Assembly (NCBI RefSeq): GCF_000384295.1
Contig: NZ_KB913037.1
Location: 908,762 to 972,761 of the forward strand
DNA length: 64,000 nt
Source of the DNA: Amycolatopsis balhimycina FH 1894
GTDB lineage: Bacteria; Actinomycetota; Actinomycetes; Mycobacteriales; Pseudonocardiaceae
Direction of reading: 5' to 3'
How positions within the stretch are numbered: the first letter of the stretch is position 1; every line of letters begins with the position of its first letter. This document shows positions 8,905 through 18,519 of the stretch, piece after piece. The notes beneath the pieces were generated by a model. It did not search any database. It had not been told where the DNA came from and saw only the letters and a program-made list of their open reading frames with translations. The translations under genes were made by a program, and so were the position numbers.

Positions 8905-9423
8905 TCAGCAGGTCCGCAGCGCGTGGATCTTGCGGTCTCCCAGTACGCCGCGGCCGCCGAGGGCGGCCAGTTCCAGGACCACCGACACGCTGTCGACCAC
9001 CGCGCCCGCGTCCTCCAGGAGCTTGCCGGTGGCCGCGACCGTGCCGCCGGTGGCGAGGACGTCGTCGAGGACCGCGATCCGCTGGCCCGGCTTCACCACG
9101 CCGGACGGCAGTTCCACCGTCGCCGTGCCGTACTCCAGCGCGTAGTCCACGCGGCCCGCCACCTGCGGCAGCTTGCCGGGCTTGCGGATCAGCACCACGC
9201 CGAGGCCGCGGGCGTACCCGACGGCCGCGGCGAGCAGGAACCCGCGGGCCTCCACGCCGGCGAGCGCCTCGACCGAAGGATCGAGGGTGCCCGCCAGCGC
9301 GTCGGTCACGGCCTTGAACGCGCCCGCGTCCGCGAAGAGCGGGCTCAGGTCGCGGAACAGCACGCCGGGCTCGGGGAAGTCCGGCACCTCGGCGATCAGG
9401 CCGAGGGCGTCGTCCAGTTCCAC
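8905..9423 (-). CDS. apt: Adenine phosphoribosyltransferase
   Basis: A 172-residue type I phosphoribosyltransferase that converts adenine and PRPP to AMP in purine salvage. The PRPP-binding loop VLDDVLATGGT is at about residues 118-128. VEARGFLLAAAVGYARG matches the adenine-binding segment of bacterial Apt and RKPGKLP the flexible lid. The GTG start lies 1 nt after the secF stop, so translation is probably coupled to secF. Position between secDF and rel is conserved in actinomycetes. Length is normal for the family. Confidence 0.95.
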   Translation of the reverse strand: MELDDALGLIAEVPDFPEPGVLFRDLSPLFADAGAFKAVTDALAGTLDPSVEALAGVEARGFLLAAAVGYARGLGVVLIRKPGKLPQVAGRVDYALEYGTATVELPSGVVKPGQRIAVLDDVLATGGTVAATGKLLEDAGAVVDSVSVVLELAALGGRGVLGDRKIHALRTC

Positions 9424-9424
9424 G

Positions 9425-10642
9425 TCAGCGCTTCCGCTTCCCGGCCGGGCGCTGCTTCTGGATCCGGGCGGGCACGCCGGCCGCGGCCGCGTACGCCCTC
9501 TCCTTGCGCAGTTCCTTCGCCAGGGCGTCGTCGTCCGAGGCGTCGAAGTCCTCGCCCGCCGCCGCCTTGCGCTCCTGGTTGGCCCGGCGCTGCCGGACCC
9601 GCTCGGCCTGCTGCTGGTACTTCGGGTCGCGCATCTTGAAGTCGACCAGCAGCGGCGTCGCCAGGGCGACCGACGACATGACGCCGACGAGGGTACCGGT
9701 GAGCTGCACCAGCGCCAGGTCCTGCAGCGTGCCCGAGCCGAGCAGCACGTACCCGACGATCAGCAGGCCCAGGATCGGCAGCAGCGCGATGAACGCCGTG
9801 TTGAACGACCGCATCAGGGTCTGGTTCAGCGCCAGGTTCGCGGCCTCGCCGTAGGTGCGGCGGGTCAGCCCGAGCAGGCCGCGCGTGTTCTCGCGGACCT
9901 TGTCGAACACCACCACCGTGTCGTAGAGCGAGAACCCGAGGATGGTCAGCAGGCCGATCACGGTCGCCGGGGTGACCTCGAAGCCGACCAGCGAGTACAC
10001 GCCGGCCGTGACCAGGATGTCGTGCAGCAGCGAGACGAGCGCCGCCGCGGCCATCCGGAGGTCGAAGTAGATCCCGAGGAAGATGACCACCGCGACGAGG
10101 AACACCGCGAGCGCGATCAGCGCCTTCTGCGAGATCTCACCGCCCCAGGACGCGCTCACCGCGCTGTCGCTGATCGCCTGGACGCTGGGCTGCTTGCTGC
10201 TGCCGATCGGGCCCAGGTCCTGGAACAGGCCCTGCTTGACCTTCGCGACGTCGGCCGCGTCCAGCGTGTCGGTGCGGATCTGGATGGTCGACGCGTTGCC
10301 GGTGCCGACCTTCTGCGTCTCCGCGGCCGGGCGGCCGAGTGCCTTCAGGAACGACGCCTTGGCCTGATCCTCGGTGATCACGCCGTGGGTGCCGTTCGCC
10401 GGCATCTGGATCTGCGTGCCGCCCTCGAACTCGATGCCGATGTTGAAGCCGCGGAAGATCATCGAGGCGAGGCACACCAGCACCAGCCCCGCGAAGAAGA
10501 TGTACCAGCGCTTGCGCTTGCCGACGACGTCGAACGCGCCCGTGCCGACGTAGAGCCGGTGGAAGACGCTTTCCTTCTTGCCGGGCTTCGCCTTCACGTT
10601 GGCGTTGCCTTCGGCGTCCGTGCCCAGTTCTTCGACCCCCAT
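9425..10642 (-). CDS. secF: Protein translocase subunit SecF
   Basis: A 405-residue inner-membrane protein that works with SecD to complete proton-driven protein export through SecYEG. The first membrane segment (about 44-62) is followed by the GIEFEGGTQIQMP motif at the start of the extracytoplasmic P1 loop. Five more membrane segments follow, with the conserved GFSLYDTVVVFDKVREN region and NQTLMRSFNTAF. The Lys/Arg-rich tail is cytoplasmic. The start has GGAGG 7 nt upstream and is separated from the secD stop by 1 nt. An operon secD-secF-apt is indicated. Confidence 0.96.
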   Translation of the reverse strand: MGVEELGTDAEGNANVKAKPGKKESVFHRLYVGTGAFDVVGKRKRWYIFFAGLVLVCLASMIFRGFNIGIEFEGGTQIQMPANGTHGVITEDQAKASFLKALGRPAAETQKVGTGNASTIQIRTDTLDAADVAKVKQGLFQDLGPIGSSKQPSVQAISDSAVSASWGGEISQKALIALAVFLVAVVIFLGIYFDLRMAAAALVSLLHDILVTAGVYSLVGFEVTPATVIGLLTILGFSLYDTVVVFDKVRENTRGLLGLTRRTYGEAANLALNQTLMRSFNTAFIALLPILGLLIVGYVLLGSGTLQDLALVQLTGTLVGVMSSVALATPLLVDFKMRDPKYQQQAERVRQRRANQERKAAAGEDFDASDDDALAKELRKERAYAAAAGVPARIQKQRPAGKRKR

Positions 10643-10643
10643 G

Positions 10644-12431
10644 TCAGGCCTCCTTCACGTTCGCGCGGCCGACCGAGGTCGACTTCTTACGCTGCGAACC
10701 CACTTGCTGCACGGCGCCGAGGCCCAGATGCCTCGGATTGGACAGGAACGCGTTCTTGGACGTGGACACCATGGCCACCAGCGGGTGCGTCACCAGGTAC
10801 ACGACGACCAGGTCGAGCACCGTGGACATACCGAGGGTGAACGCGAAGCCCTGCACGTCGCCGACCGCGATGACGTACAGGATGGCGGCGGCCAGGAAGC
10901 TCACGCCGTCCGAGGCCAGGATGGTGCGCCGGGCGCGGACCCAGCCGCGTGGCACCGCGGACCGGAACGTCCGGCCCTCCCGGATTTCGTCTTTGAGCCG
11001 TTCGAAGTAGATGACGAACGAGTCCGCCGTGATACCGATGGCGATGATCAGGCCGGCGATGCCGGCGAGGTCCAGCGTGTAGCCGATCCAGCGCCCGAGC
11101 AGCACCAGCACGGCGAACACCAGCGCGCCGGACAGAACCAGCGACAGGATGGTGAGCACGCCGAGCAGCCGGTAGTAGAACAGGCAGTAGATGAACACGA
11201 CCAGCAGGCCGATGCCACCGGCGATGAGGCCGGCCTGCAGCGACGCGAGGCCGAGAGTCGCCGATACCGTGGTCGCGTCCGACGACGCGAACGACAGCGG
11301 CAGCGAGCCGTACTTGAGGATGTCCGAGAGGTCCTTCGCTTCGGCCTGCGTGAACTTGCCGGTGATCTGGGTGTTGCCGTCGACGATGGCCACCTGGATG
11401 TTCGGCGCGGACACGACCTGCGTGTCGAGGACGAACGCGGCCTGCTGGCCGACGTTCTTCGTCGTGAAGTCGGCCCAGATCTTGGTGCCCTCGCCCTTGA
11501 AGCTGAGGTTCACCACCCACTGGCCGTTCTGCGTGTTGTAGTTCGCGTTCGCGTCCGAGATCTCGGTGCCCGGCAGGAACTCCGGCTCCATCAGGTACTT
11601 GTACGTGTCGTGGTCACCGCAGGCGACCAGCGGCAGCTTCGTGTCGTCGTTGCCCTCGAGGGGGTCCTTGGTGTTCGGTGCGCAGGTCAGCGCCGCCATC
11701 GCCTTGGCGACGAGCTCCTGGTTCGGCTGTCCGTCGGCGCCGATCAGCTGCGGGTTCTGCCGGACCGCCTTGGCGGCCTGGATCTCCTGCGCGGTCTGCG
11801 CGTCGACCGAGCCGTCCGAAGGCGCCGGGGTCGACGCGGGCGGCGGCGGGGTGCTGCTGCTCGGCGCGGCCGGCGTGGTGCTCTGCTGCTGCGCGAGTGC
11901 CGAACCGGGCGCGTTACCGCCACCGGGCTTCGTCGTCGGGGCGCCGGACGTCGCCGACGGCGCGCCCGAAGACGGCGGCGTCGAGCTCTTCGGGGTGCCC
12001 GAGGCCGGCGGGGTCGTGGCCGGCGGCGCGGTCTGCGGCGGCACCACCGGCTGGGTGGCGTTCGCGACGACCTTCCGGAAGCCCAGCTTCGCGGTCTTGC
12101 CCAGGCTCTTCGCCTGGTCGCCCTGCTCGCCCGGGACCGTGATGACGACGTTGTTGCCGTCGAGGAGGACCTCGGTGCCGCCGACGCCGATCCCGTTGAC
12201 GCGGCGCTCGATGATCTGGCGCGCCTGGTTCAGGGACTCGCGGGTCGGCTGGCCGCCGTCGGGGGTGCGGGCGGTGAGCGTGACCCGGGTGCCGCCCTGC
12301 AGGTCGATGCCCAGCTTCGGGGTCGGCTTGTGGTTGCCGGTGAGGAACACCAGCGCGTACAGCACGATCACGATCAGGGCGAACAGGGCGAGATAGCGTC
12401 CCGGGCGGAGATGCCCGGCCGATGCTGCCAC
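10644..12431 (-). CDS. secD: Protein translocase subunit SecD
   Basis: A 595-residue partner of SecF. After the first membrane segment (about 14-32) comes LGIDLQGGTRVTL, the SecD signature. The P1 loop holds a long Pro/Ser/Thr/Gly-rich low-complexity insertion (about 115-205), commonly seen in actinobacterial SecD. The C-terminal membrane domain has six segments with GLIIAIGITADSFVIYFERLKDE. GTG 12431 (VAASAG) is preferred over an in-frame upstream start at 12512 because GAGGAGA lies about 10 nt before it and it matches usual SecD N-termini. It sits downstream of yajC across a gap holding a strong hairpin. Confidence 0.95.
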   Translation of the reverse strand: MAASAGHLRPGRYLALFALIVIVLYALVFLTGNHKPTPKLGIDLQGGTRVTLTARTPDGGQPTRESLNQARQIIERRVNGIGVGGTEVLLDGNNVVITVPGEQGDQAKSLGKTAKLGFRKVVANATQPVVPPQTAPPATTPPASGTPKSSTPPSSGAPSATSGAPTTKPGGGNAPGSALAQQQSTTPAAPSSSTPPPPASTPAPSDGSVDAQTAQEIQAAKAVRQNPQLIGADGQPNQELVAKAMAALTCAPNTKDPLEGNDDTKLPLVACGDHDTYKYLMEPEFLPGTEISDANANYNTQNGQWVVNLSFKGEGTKIWADFTTKNVGQQAAFVLDTQVVSAPNIQVAIVDGNTQITGKFTQAEAKDLSDILKYGSLPLSFASSDATTVSATLGLASLQAGLIAGGIGLLVVFIYCLFYYRLLGVLTILSLVLSGALVFAVLVLLGRWIGYTLDLAGIAGLIIAIGITADSFVIYFERLKDEIREGRTFRSAVPRGWVRARRTILASDGVSFLAAAILYVIAVGDVQGFAFTLGMSTVLDLVVVYLVTHPLVAMVSTSKNAFLSNPRHLGLGAVQQVGSQRKKSTSVGRANVKEA

Positions 12432-12565
12432 GGTGCTTCGGTCTCCTCGGACTGGGTGGACCCCAAAGTTGCGGTGCCCGCCCGGAGGGTTACCGGGAGG
12501 GACTGTGTGCATTTAACCGACCGTGTGCGACTCACTCCCGGGCGCGGGGTATGACGGCGGACACG

Positions 12566-12599
12566 CACGCAGCACCGAGACACTACTCGGTGCTGCGTG
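12566..12599. terminator. Strong hairpin between yajC and secD
   Basis: A perfect 14-bp stem (12566-12579 with 12586-12599, core GCAGCACCGAG/CTCGGTGCTGC) with a 6-nt loop ACACTA lies in the 235-bp gap between yajC and secD. No T-run follows on either strand, so it may be a weak or factor-dependent terminator, an attenuator, or an mRNA-stability element separating yajC from secD expression. Confidence 0.6.
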
Positions 12600-12666
12600 A
12601 GCCCGGCGTTGGAGGTCATCCCGACTTTCGTCGGGATTCCCGGCCGCCCAGGAGGTGCCTCGGGGG

Positions 12667-13074
12667 TTACTTCTTGCCGTGCTCCAGCGGCGGCGCGACC
12701 TGCGCGGTGGTCTGCGGCTCGTCGTCCTTGATGCCGGAGGTCGACTCGATGATCGACGGCTCCTCGGCGGGGGTCTCCACCTCGTCGGCGGAGTCCTCCT
12801 CGGTCTCGACGACCGGCTCGACCTTCTCGCGGACCGCGAGGCGCAGCCAGGTGGTAACGACACCCGGCGCGATCTCGATGTCGATCGTGTTGTCGCCCGA
12901 AGCGTCGGCGACGGTGCCGTAGAGACCCGACGTGGTCATCACGCGGTCACCAGGCCCCAGGCTGCTCTGCAGTTCCTGCTGCGCGGCCTGCTGCTTCTTC
13001 TGCTTTCGCGTGCTCATCACCAACGGCACGGCGAGGACGAGCACGAGCAGCAGGGGCAGCAATAGCTGTTGCAT
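12667..13074 (-). CDS. yajC: Preprotein translocase accessory subunit YajC
   Basis: A 135-residue single-span membrane protein associated with SecDF. It starts MQQLLLPLLLVLVLAVPLV (membrane segment about 3-20), then the basic STRKQKKQQ, then the conserved core LGPGDRVMTTSGLYGTV. An acidic Glu/Asp-rich tail follows. ATG 13074 is chosen because GGAG lies 5-6 nt upstream and the hydrophobic segment then begins immediately. It lies between ruvB and secD as in other actinomycetes. Confidence 0.93.
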   Translation of the reverse strand: MQQLLLPLLLVLVLAVPLVMSTRKQKKQQAAQQELQSSLGPGDRVMTTSGLYGTVADASGDNTIDIEIAPGVVTTWLRLAVREKVEPVVETEEDSADEVETPAEEPSIIESTSGIKDDEPQTTAQVAPPLEHGKK

Positions 13075-13193
13075 GATTCTCCGTTCGACGGACTCCGGGC
13101 CCAGCCGAAATGTCCGGTTTTTGGGTATGTGCTCCTGTCGAGTGTGCCAGGTACCAGCGCGGACGCTGACACCCACCCGCCGGTACCGGCCGC

Positions 13194-14267
13194 TCAGTCC
13201 TGCTCGAAGAGCGCCGGCCCGCCCTGGTCCGGACGCACCGGGAGATCGGCTGGCGGCACCATGCCGAGGTGTTCCCAAGCGGTCGCGGTGGCGACCCGGC
13301 CACGCGGGGTGCGGGCGAGCATACCGGCGCGCACGAGGTAGGGCTCACACACCTCTTCCACGGTGGTCGCCTCCTCCCCCACGGCGACCGCCAGCGTGGA
13401 GATGCCCACCGGCCCGCCGCCGAACGACCTGGTCAGCGCCGTCAGCACGGCCCGGTCGAGCCGGTCCAGGCCCAGCTCGTCGACGTCGTAGACGGCCAGC
13501 GCGGCCTGGGCGATCTCGCGGGTCACCTTGCCGTCGGCGCGGACTTCGGCGTAGTCGCGGACGCGCCGCAGCAGCCGGTTCGCGATCCGGGGTGTGCCCC
13601 GCGAGCGGCCGGCGATCTCGGCGCAGCCGTCGCGGTCGATCGGGATGTCGAGGATCGTCGCGGCCCGGCGGACGACCAGTTCCAGCTCGGCGTCGGTGTA
13701 GAACTCCATCTGGCCGGTGAAGCCGAACCGGTCGCGCAGCGGGCCGGTCAGCGAGCCGGACCGGGTGGTGGCCCCGACCAGCGTGAACGGCGCGATTTCC
13801 AGCGGGATGCTGGTGGCGCCCGGGCCCTTGCCGACCACGACGTCGACCCGGAAGTCCTCCATCGCGAGGTAGAGCATCTCCTCGGCGGGGCGGGCGATCC
13901 GGTGGATCTCGTCGATGAACAGGACGTCGCCGGCGGCCAGGTTGGACAGCATCGCGGCGAGGTCGCCGGCGCGCTCGAGCGCCGGGCCCGAGGTGATCCG
14001 GATGGCCGCGCCCAGCTCGGCCGCGACGATCATCGCCATCGACGTCTTGCCCAGCCCGGGCGGACCGGACAGCAGGACGTGGTCGGGCGGCACGCCGCGG
14101 CGGCGCGCGCTCTCCAGCACCAGCTCCAGCTGCTCGCGCACGCGCGGCTGGCCGACGAACTCGTCGAGCTTGCGGGGCCGCAGGGTCCCCTCGACGTTCT
14201 CCTCGCCGGTCTGGGCCCACGCCGAGAGGGCGTCGTCCTCTTCGTCGCTCACGGCCTCATACTCCAT
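13194..14267 (-). CDS. ruvB: Holliday junction branch-migration ATPase RuvB
   Basis: A 357-residue hexameric AAA+ motor that drives branch migration of Holliday junctions with RuvA. Walker A is [11 protein letters not shown] (about 67-77), Walker B is VLFIDEIHR, sensor 1 is [10 protein letters not shown], and the arginine-finger segment is [10 protein letters not shown]. The C-terminal winged-helix domain carries [20 protein letters not shown] 14267 or the GTG at 14252 could be the start. The gene follows ruvA after an 8-bp gap, giving ruvC-ruvA-ruvB in one operon, perhaps under DNA-damage control, although no SOS box was recognised. Confidence 0.96.
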   Translation of the reverse strand: MEYEAVSDEEDDALSAWAQTGEENVEGTLRPRKLDEFVGQPRVREQLELVLESARRRGVPPDHVLLSGPPGLGKTSMAMIVAAELGAAIRITSGPALERAGDLAAMLSNLAAGDVLFIDEIHRIARPAEEMLYLAMEDFRVDVVVGKGPGATSIPLEIAPFTLVGATTRSGSLTGPLRDRFGFTGQMEFYTDAELELVVRRAATILDIPIDRDGCAEIAGRSRGTPRIANRLLRRVRDYAEVRADGKVTREIAQAALAVYDVDELGLDRLDRAVLTALTRSFGGGPVGISTLAVAVGEEATTVEEVCEPYLVRAGMLARTPRGRVATATAWEHLGMVPPADLPVRPDQGGPALFEQD

Positions 14268-14275
14268 GGCCGCGC

Positions 14276-14872
14276 CTACCGCTTCCGGCCGAGGGTGGCC
14301 AGCGCGGCGCGAAGCACACTCGACGTCGTGTGGCCGTCGCCGTCGGCGATGACCTTGTCCACGGCCTGCTCGGCCTGCTTGGCCGGGAACCCGAGCCCGG
14401 CCAGCGCCTCGACGACCTCGGCGCGCAGGGCGCCGGGGGCCGCGACGGCGGGCACGTCGCCGGTGCCGCCGAGCGCGGTGACCTTGTCGCGCAGCTCGAG
14501 GGTGAGCCGTTCGGCGCCCTTGCGGCCGATGCCGGGCACCGAGGTGAGCACGGTGATGTTGCCTTCCACCAGCGCGGCCCGCAGCTTGCCGGGGTCGAGC
14601 ACGGCGAGGGTGGCCAGCGCGAGCCGCGGCCCGATCCCGGAGACCGTCTGCAGCAGCCCGAACAGCTCCCGCGCGTCGGCGTCGGCGAAGCCGAACAGCG
14701 TCAGGGAGTCCTCGCGCACGACCAGCGCGGTGTGCAGCCGGACCTCTTCGCCGCGGCGCAGGGTCGCGAGGGTGGCGGGGGTGGCCTGCACGGCTAAGCC
14801 CACCCCGCCGACCTCGACCACGACGTGGTCCAGGCCGACCGAAAGGACTTCTCCGCGTACCGACGAGATCAT
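14276..14872 (-). CDS. ruvA: Holliday junction DNA helicase subunit RuvA
   Basis: A 198-residue tetrameric protein that binds the Holliday junction and loads RuvB. It has an N-terminal OB domain ([13 protein letters not shown]), the two helix-hairpin-helix segments [19 protein letters not shown] and [17 protein letters not shown], and a C-terminal RuvB-binding domain ([20 protein letters not shown]). ATG 14872 has AGGAGC 7 nt upstream and overlaps the ruvC stop as ATGA, indicating translational coupling. The reading frame remains open far upstream, but that extension runs through ruvC in another frame and is not coding. Confidence 0.95.
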   Translation of the reverse strand: MISSVRGEVLSVGLDHVVVEVGGVGLAVQATPATLATLRRGEEVRLHTALVVREDSLTLFGFADADARELFGLLQTVSGIGPRLALATLAVLDPGKLRAALVEGNITVLTSVPGIGRKGAERLTLELRDKVTALGGTGDVPAVAAPGALRAEVVEALAGLGFPAKQAEQAVDKVIADGDGHTTSSVLRAALATLGRKR

Positions 14873-15453
14873 CGTGCTGCTCCTGGGTTCTTGGCTTGTT
14901 TCGCCGCCGCGGCGAGGCGGGCCTTGTGCGTGCGGGCCATCTCGGCCGCGCGGGCTTCGGCCTCGGCGAGCCGGGCCCGCATCGGCTCCCGCCAGAGGTG
15001 GCAGATGGCGAGCGCGAGCGCGTCGGCGGCGTCGGCGGGCTTCGGCGCGACTTCGAGGTTGAGCAGGCGCATCACCATGGCGGTGACCTGCGCCTTGTCC
15101 GCCCGGCCCGACCCGCTCACGGCGGCCTTGACCTCGCTCGGCGTGTGGAAGACGACCGGCAGGCCCCGCCGCGCGGCGGCCAGCGCGACGACCCCGCCTG
15201 CCTGCGCGGTGCCCATCGCGGTCCGGACGTTGTGCTGGGCGAACACCCGCTCGACCGCCACCGCGGCCGGCTTGTACTTGTCCATCCACCGCTCGACCTC
15301 GTCGGAGATGCCGAGCAGCCGGTGCGCCAGATCGGCGTCCGCCGACGTACGCACCACGTCGACGGCGACGCAGCGGACGGTCCGGCCCTTGCCGCCGTCG
15401 ACCACCCCCAGGCCGCACCTGGTCAGACCGGGGTCGACCCCGAGCACCCGCAC
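14869..15453 (-). CDS. ruvC: Crossover junction endodeoxyribonuclease RuvC
   Basis: A 194-residue Holliday-junction resolvase with an RNase H-like fold. The acidic catalytic residues are visible as Asp in [13 protein letters not shown] (residue 6-7), Glu in [20 protein letters not shown], and the Asp pair in [18 protein letters not shown] 15453 is chosen because GGAGGAAG lies just upstream and it matches usual RuvC N-termini. The C-terminal Ala/Arg/Lys-rich tail is typical of actinobacterial RuvC. It begins the ruvCAB operon and overlaps ruvA by 4 nt. Confidence 0.95.
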   Translation of the reverse strand: MRVLGVDPGLTRCGLGVVDGGKGRTVRCVAVDVVRTSADADLAHRLLGISDEVERWMDKYKPAAVAVERVFAQHNVRTAMGTAQAGGVVALAAARRGLPVVFHTPSEVKAAVSGSGRADKAQVTAMVMRLLNLEVAPKPADAADALALAICHLWREPMRARLAEAEARAAEMARTHKARLAAAAKQAKNPGAAR

Positions 15454-15517
15454 AGTTCTTCCTCCCGCCGCGAACATCAGTTCGAGCCAAGAGGCTACTG
15501 GGCGCGTCTGCGGCAGG

Positions 15518-15967
15518 ATGGCAGACATGCCGCAGCCCTCGGATTTCGTCACCCACCTGGGACTTCAGCCGTTGCCCGTCGAAGGCGGGCGGTGGGCGCA
15601 GAGCTGGCGGTCGGAGACCGGCTCGGCGATCTATTACCTGCTCGTCGACCCCGAGTTCTCCGCGCCGCACCGGCTGGACCGCGTCGAGGTCTACGCGCAC
15701 CACGCGGGCGCGCCGGCCGCGATGCTGCTGCTGCACCCGGACGGCTCGGTCGAGCGGCCGGTGCTCGGCACCGACGTCGCCGCCGGGGAACGCCCGCAGG
15801 TCGTCGTGCCCGCCGGGACCTGGCAGGCCACCGTCACGCGGGGTGCGTGGAGCCTGCTGGGGACCGTGGTCGTGCCGCCCTACATTGACGACTGCGTCGA
15901 GTTCGCGTCCGCCGCACAGCTGGCTCTGGAGTATCCGGAAGCCGCCGCCGACCTGCGGAAGTTCTAG
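15518..15967 (+). CDS. Cupin-domain protein, DUF985 type
   Basis: About 149 residues forming one beta-barrel cupin of the DUF985 kind. Recognisable segments are [19 protein letters not shown] near the N-terminus, [21 protein letters not shown] and the C-terminal [11 protein letters not shown]. Family members have solved cupin folds but no established reaction. The start may be ATG 15518 or ATG 15527. It is divergent from ruvC, and its stop codon shares the palindromic CTAG with the stop of the convergent DUF4262 gene, a 4-bp overlap. Confidence 0.82.
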   Translation: MADMPQPSDFVTHLGLQPLPVEGGRWAQSWRSETGSAIYYLLVDPEFSAPHRLDRVEVYAHHAGAPAAMLLLHPDGSVERPVLGTDVAAGERPQVVVPAGTWQATVTRGAWSLLGTVVVPPYIDDCVEFASAAQLALEYPEAAADLRKF

Positions 15968-16515
15968 GGACCGTCGACGCCGGGGGTCCAGCTTTCGGGG
16001 TCGCCGCTCTCGGTCAGCACCGGCTGCCAGGCGGCGAAGCCCTCGGGTGCGTCCGGGTGCCACGGGAACTTGCCTTCCGGCGTCGCGACGATCAGCTGCA
16101 GGGCCGGGAAGTCGCCGTCCGGGTAGATGAGGAACGCGGTGCCGAAGTACTCGGGGTAGTGCCCCCTGTTGACCCGCTCGAGGACCACCGGGACGCCCTC
16201 GAAGAAGTCGTCGTAGCGCCGGCCGACCTCGAAGATCTCGCCGTTGGCGGCGCGGTCGACGTAGGCGTCGAGCAGCACCTGGCCCATTTGGTCGGGCAGC
16301 CCGACCACGACGGCTTCCGGCACGTGGTGCAGTGCCCACGCACAGGCGGTGAAGCAGTAGCCGGCACCGTCGTCGTCCGCGGCGACGGTGATGACGGCGT
16401 TACCGCGTTCTTTCGCCTGCCCCTCGATCCATTCGATGAGGCGCAGTTCTTCCGCGGACAGTTCGGCGGTGATGTCGGCGGCAGCGGCGGGGGTCATCGA
16501 GGTCACGACGCACAT
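15964..16515 (-). CDS. DUF4262-like protein
   Basis: About 183 residues resembling DUF4262 proteins, which are widespread small cytoplasmic proteins of unknown function. The diagnostic region is [18 protein letters not shown] followed by [17 protein letters not shown]; later [21 protein letters not shown] is also typical. A leading helix [16 protein letters not shown] precedes this core. ATG 16515 or ATG 16497 could be the start and neither has a strong ribosome-binding site. A 29-bp palindrome lies between it and yebC. Confidence 0.78.
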   Translation of the reverse strand: MCVVTSMTPAAAADITAELSAEELRLIEWIEGQAKERGNAVITVAADDDGAGYCFTACAWALHHVPEAVVVGLPDQMGQVLLDAYVDRAANGEIFEVGRRYDDFFEGVPVVLERVNRGHYPEYFGTAFLIYPDGDFPALQLIVATPEGKFPWHPDAPEGFAAWQPVLTESGDPESWTPGVDGP

Positions 16516-16544
16516 TCTGCCTGACGAGCCCGCCGGAGCCCAGT

Positions 16545-16573
16545 GCCCGGGCCGGAAAGTTTCCGGCCCGGGC
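16545..16573. terminator. Perfect palindrome downstream of yebC
   Basis: A 29-bp perfect inverted repeat (14-bp arms GCCCGGGCCGGAAA and its complement around a single G) sits 29 bp after the yebC stop on the leftward strand. The very stable GC stem is a plausible transcription terminator for the pdxT/yebC unit, although no T-run follows. Confidence 0.65.
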
Positions 16574-16601
16574 GGGGAATCCTTACTGGACAAGGGAAAA
16601 C

Positions 16602-17357
16602 TCAGCCGACCTCGGCTAGCACCTCGTCGGACACATCGAAGTTCGCGTAGACGTTCTGGACGTCGTCGCAATCCTCGAGGGCGTCGATCAATTTGAAGAC
16701 CTTCTTCGCGCCGTCGACGTCGAGAGGGACGTTGACCGTCGGGAGGAAGGTGAGCTCCGCCGACTCGTACTCGAACCCGGCCTCCTGGAGCGCCTTGCGC
16801 ACCGGCACCAGGTCGCCGCCCTCGCAGACGATTTCGAAGCTCTCGTCGAGGTCGTTGACCTCTTCGGCGCCCGCGTCGAGCACCGCCATGAGGACGTCGT
16901 CCTCGGTGACGCCGCCCTTCGGCATGATCACCACGCCCTTGCGGTTGAACATGTAGGCGACCGACCCAGGGTCGGCGAGGGAGCCGTTGTTGCGCGTGAG
17001 CGCGGTCCGGACCTCCATCGCGGCGCGGTTCTTGTTGTCGGTGAGGCACTCGATCAGCACCGCCACGCCGTTGGGGCCGTAGCCCTCGTACGTGATGTCC
17101 TGCCAGTCCGCGCCGCCGGCCTCTTCACCGGCGCCACGCTTGCGGGCGCGCTCGATGTTGTCCTGCGGGACCGAGTTCTTCTTCGCCTTCTGGATGGCGT
17201 CGTAGAGCGTGGGGTTGCCATCCGGGTCGCCACCACCGGTGCCCGTGCGGGCGGCCACCTCGATGTTCTTGATCAACCGCGCGAAGAGCTTGCCGCGCTT
17301 CGCGTCGAGGTTGGCCTTCTTGTGCTTCGTGGTGGCCCACTTGGAGTGGCCGCTCAT
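16602..17357 (-). CDS. yebC: YebC/PmpR-family regulatory protein
   Basis: A 251-residue member of the YebC/TACO1 family. It opens [25 protein letters not shown], the family signature, followed by domains 2 and 3 with [21 protein letters not shown] and [11 protein letters not shown]. Relatives act as transcriptional regulators or, as shown for TACO1 and some bacterial YebC proteins, assist translation of difficult sequences such as polyproline. Position between pdxT and ruvC is conserved in actinomycetes. The 41-bp gap to pdxT suggests co-transcription. Confidence 0.95.
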   Translation of the reverse strand: MSGHSKWATTKHKKANLDAKRGKLFARLIKNIEVAARTGTGGGDPDGNPTLYDAIQKAKKNSVPQDNIERARKRGAGEEAGGADWQDITYEGYGPNGVAVLIECLTDNKNRAAMEVRTALTRNNGSLADPGSVAYMFNRKGVVIMPKGGVTEDDVLMAVLDAGAEEVNDLDESFEIVCEGGDLVPVRKALQEAGFEYESAELTFLPTVNVPLDVDGAKKVFKLIDALEDCDDVQNVYANFDVSDEVLAEVG

Positions 17358-17398
17358 CTCTCCTCCATCTGTTCCGTACCCCGGGCGGGCACCGCGTC

Positions 17399-18019
17399 TC
17401 AGCCGGCCTTTCGCACCAGGTCGACGAACAGCCGGTGCACCCGCACGTCGGGCGTGAGTTCCGGGTGGAACGCGGTCGCCAGCACCGCCCCCTGCCGGAC
17501 CGCGACGATCCTAGCGGTGTCCTCGTCCACGCCGGGCACGCCGCTGACGGTGGCCAGCACCTCGACGCCGTCACCGGCCTTCTCGACCCAGGGAGCGCGG
17601 ATGAACACGGCGTGCACGGGCGGCGTTTCGATGCCCGCGAAGTCGAGGTCGGCCTCGAAGGAGTCGACCTGCCTGCCGAAGGCGTTGCGCCGGACGACGA
17701 CGTCGAGCCCGCCGAGCTGCTGCTGGTCGGGCCGCCCGTCGAGGGTCTGCCGCGCGAGCAGGATCATCCCGGCGCACGAGCCGAACGCGGGCAGCCCCTC
17801 GGCGATCCGCGCCCGCAGCGGCTCGAGCAGTTCGAAGCTCTCCAGCAGCCGTGACATCGCGGTCGACTCGCCACCGGGCAGCACCAGACCGTCTACTTCG
17901 GACAACTCGGCGGCGCGGCGCACGGGCTTGGCCCGCGCACCCGCTTCGGCCAGCATCGCGACGTGCTCACGCACGGCACCCTGCATGGCGAGCACCCCGA
18001 CCACCGGCTCCGACGACAA
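17399..18019 (-). CDS. pdxT: Pyridoxal 5'-phosphate synthase glutaminase subunit PdxT
   Basis: A 206-residue class I glutamine amidotransferase that releases ammonia for PLP synthesis by PdxS. The N-terminus [14 protein letters not shown] is typical, [14 protein letters not shown] is the glycine strip, the nucleophile Cys lies in [13 protein letters not shown], and the His/Glu pair is in TAFHPELT near the C-terminus. The triad is intact. In related actinomycetes pdxS lies one gene away. Here pdxS is at 29972, so the two PLP-synthase subunits are split by about 12 kb of inserted DNA. Confidence 0.95.
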   Translation of the reverse strand: MSSEPVVGVLAMQGAVREHVAMLAEAGARAKPVRRAAELSEVDGLVLPGGESTAMSRLLESFELLEPLRARIAEGLPAFGSCAGMILLARQTLDGRPDQQQLGGLDVVVRRNAFGRQVDSFEADLDFAGIETPPVHAVFIRAPWVEKAGDGVEVLATVSGVPGVDEDTARIVAVRQGAVLATAFHPELTPDVRVHRLFVDLVRKAG

Positions 18020-18099
18020 CCCGACCTCCCGAAAGACCTTCCCACCAGCCTAGACGCACGGGCCCGGCGGCTTACCGGCAGGTCAGCCCCGGTCCGCAC

Positions 18100-18172
18100 C
18101 GCCGCGAATGACTCATTCGCGGCGCCGGCGCCCGTGACCCAAGCGCACCAATGCCACATTGGGGCGCCGGCG
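18100..18172. repeat. Adjacent palindromes between pdxT and azlD
   Basis: A near-perfect palindrome at 18100-18124 (12-bp arms centred on GAATGACTCATTC) is followed by a second hairpin at 18148-18162 (CCAATG-CCA-CATTGG). Both are flanked by the direct repeat GGCGCCGGCG (about 18121-18130 and 18163-18172). This 179-bp gap marks the left edge of the DNA that separates pdxT from pdxS. The elements may be terminators or a dispersed intergenic repeat. Confidence 0.7.
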
Positions 18173-18198
18173 ACCGGACAACAGCGTGAGCCGGGCCC

Positions 18199-18519
18199 TC
18201 AGGGCACGCCGGCCAGCCTGAGCAGCGCCGCCGTCGCCGCGGCGGCCACCACCACCAGCACGAACGGCGCCTTCCGCCACGCCAGCACCCCGGCGACCAG
18301 CACCCCGGCCGGCCGGGCGAAGCCCGCGAAGCCGTGCCCCTCCGTCAGCGCGCTGACCGCGACCAGCGCCGCCAGCAGCACCACCGCCGCCAGCGCCATC
18401 AGCCGTTCCGCTCGAGGCGACAGTTTCACCCGGCTGCGCAGCACCGGGCCGGCGAACCGGAACGCGAACGTCCCCAGCGCCAGCACCGCCGTGCCGATCA
18501 GCAGCTCCACCCCGTCCAT
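18199..18519 (-). CDS. azlD: AzlD-family branched-chain amino acid export subunit
   Basis: A 106-residue hydrophobic protein with about three to four membrane segments, of the AzlD family that partners AzlC to export branched-chain amino acids or analogues. The segment AFRFAGPVLRSRVKLSPRAERLM is typical. ATG 18519 shares its A with the azlC stop (TGATG) and has AGGAGG 7 nt upstream, so it is translationally coupled to azlC. Confidence 0.88.
   Translation of the reverse strand: MDGVELLIGTAVLALGTFAFRFAGPVLRSRVKLSPRAERLMALAAVVLLAALVAVSALTEGHGFAGFARPAGVLVAGVLAWRKAPFVLVVVAAAATAALLRLAGVP

Noticed and set aside
6029..9145. Very long plus-strand open frame (over 1000 codons) across the rel region
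   Set aside because: It lies opposite rel and apt, has Arg/Asp/Leu-biased composition without domains, and is a by-product of high GC codon use.
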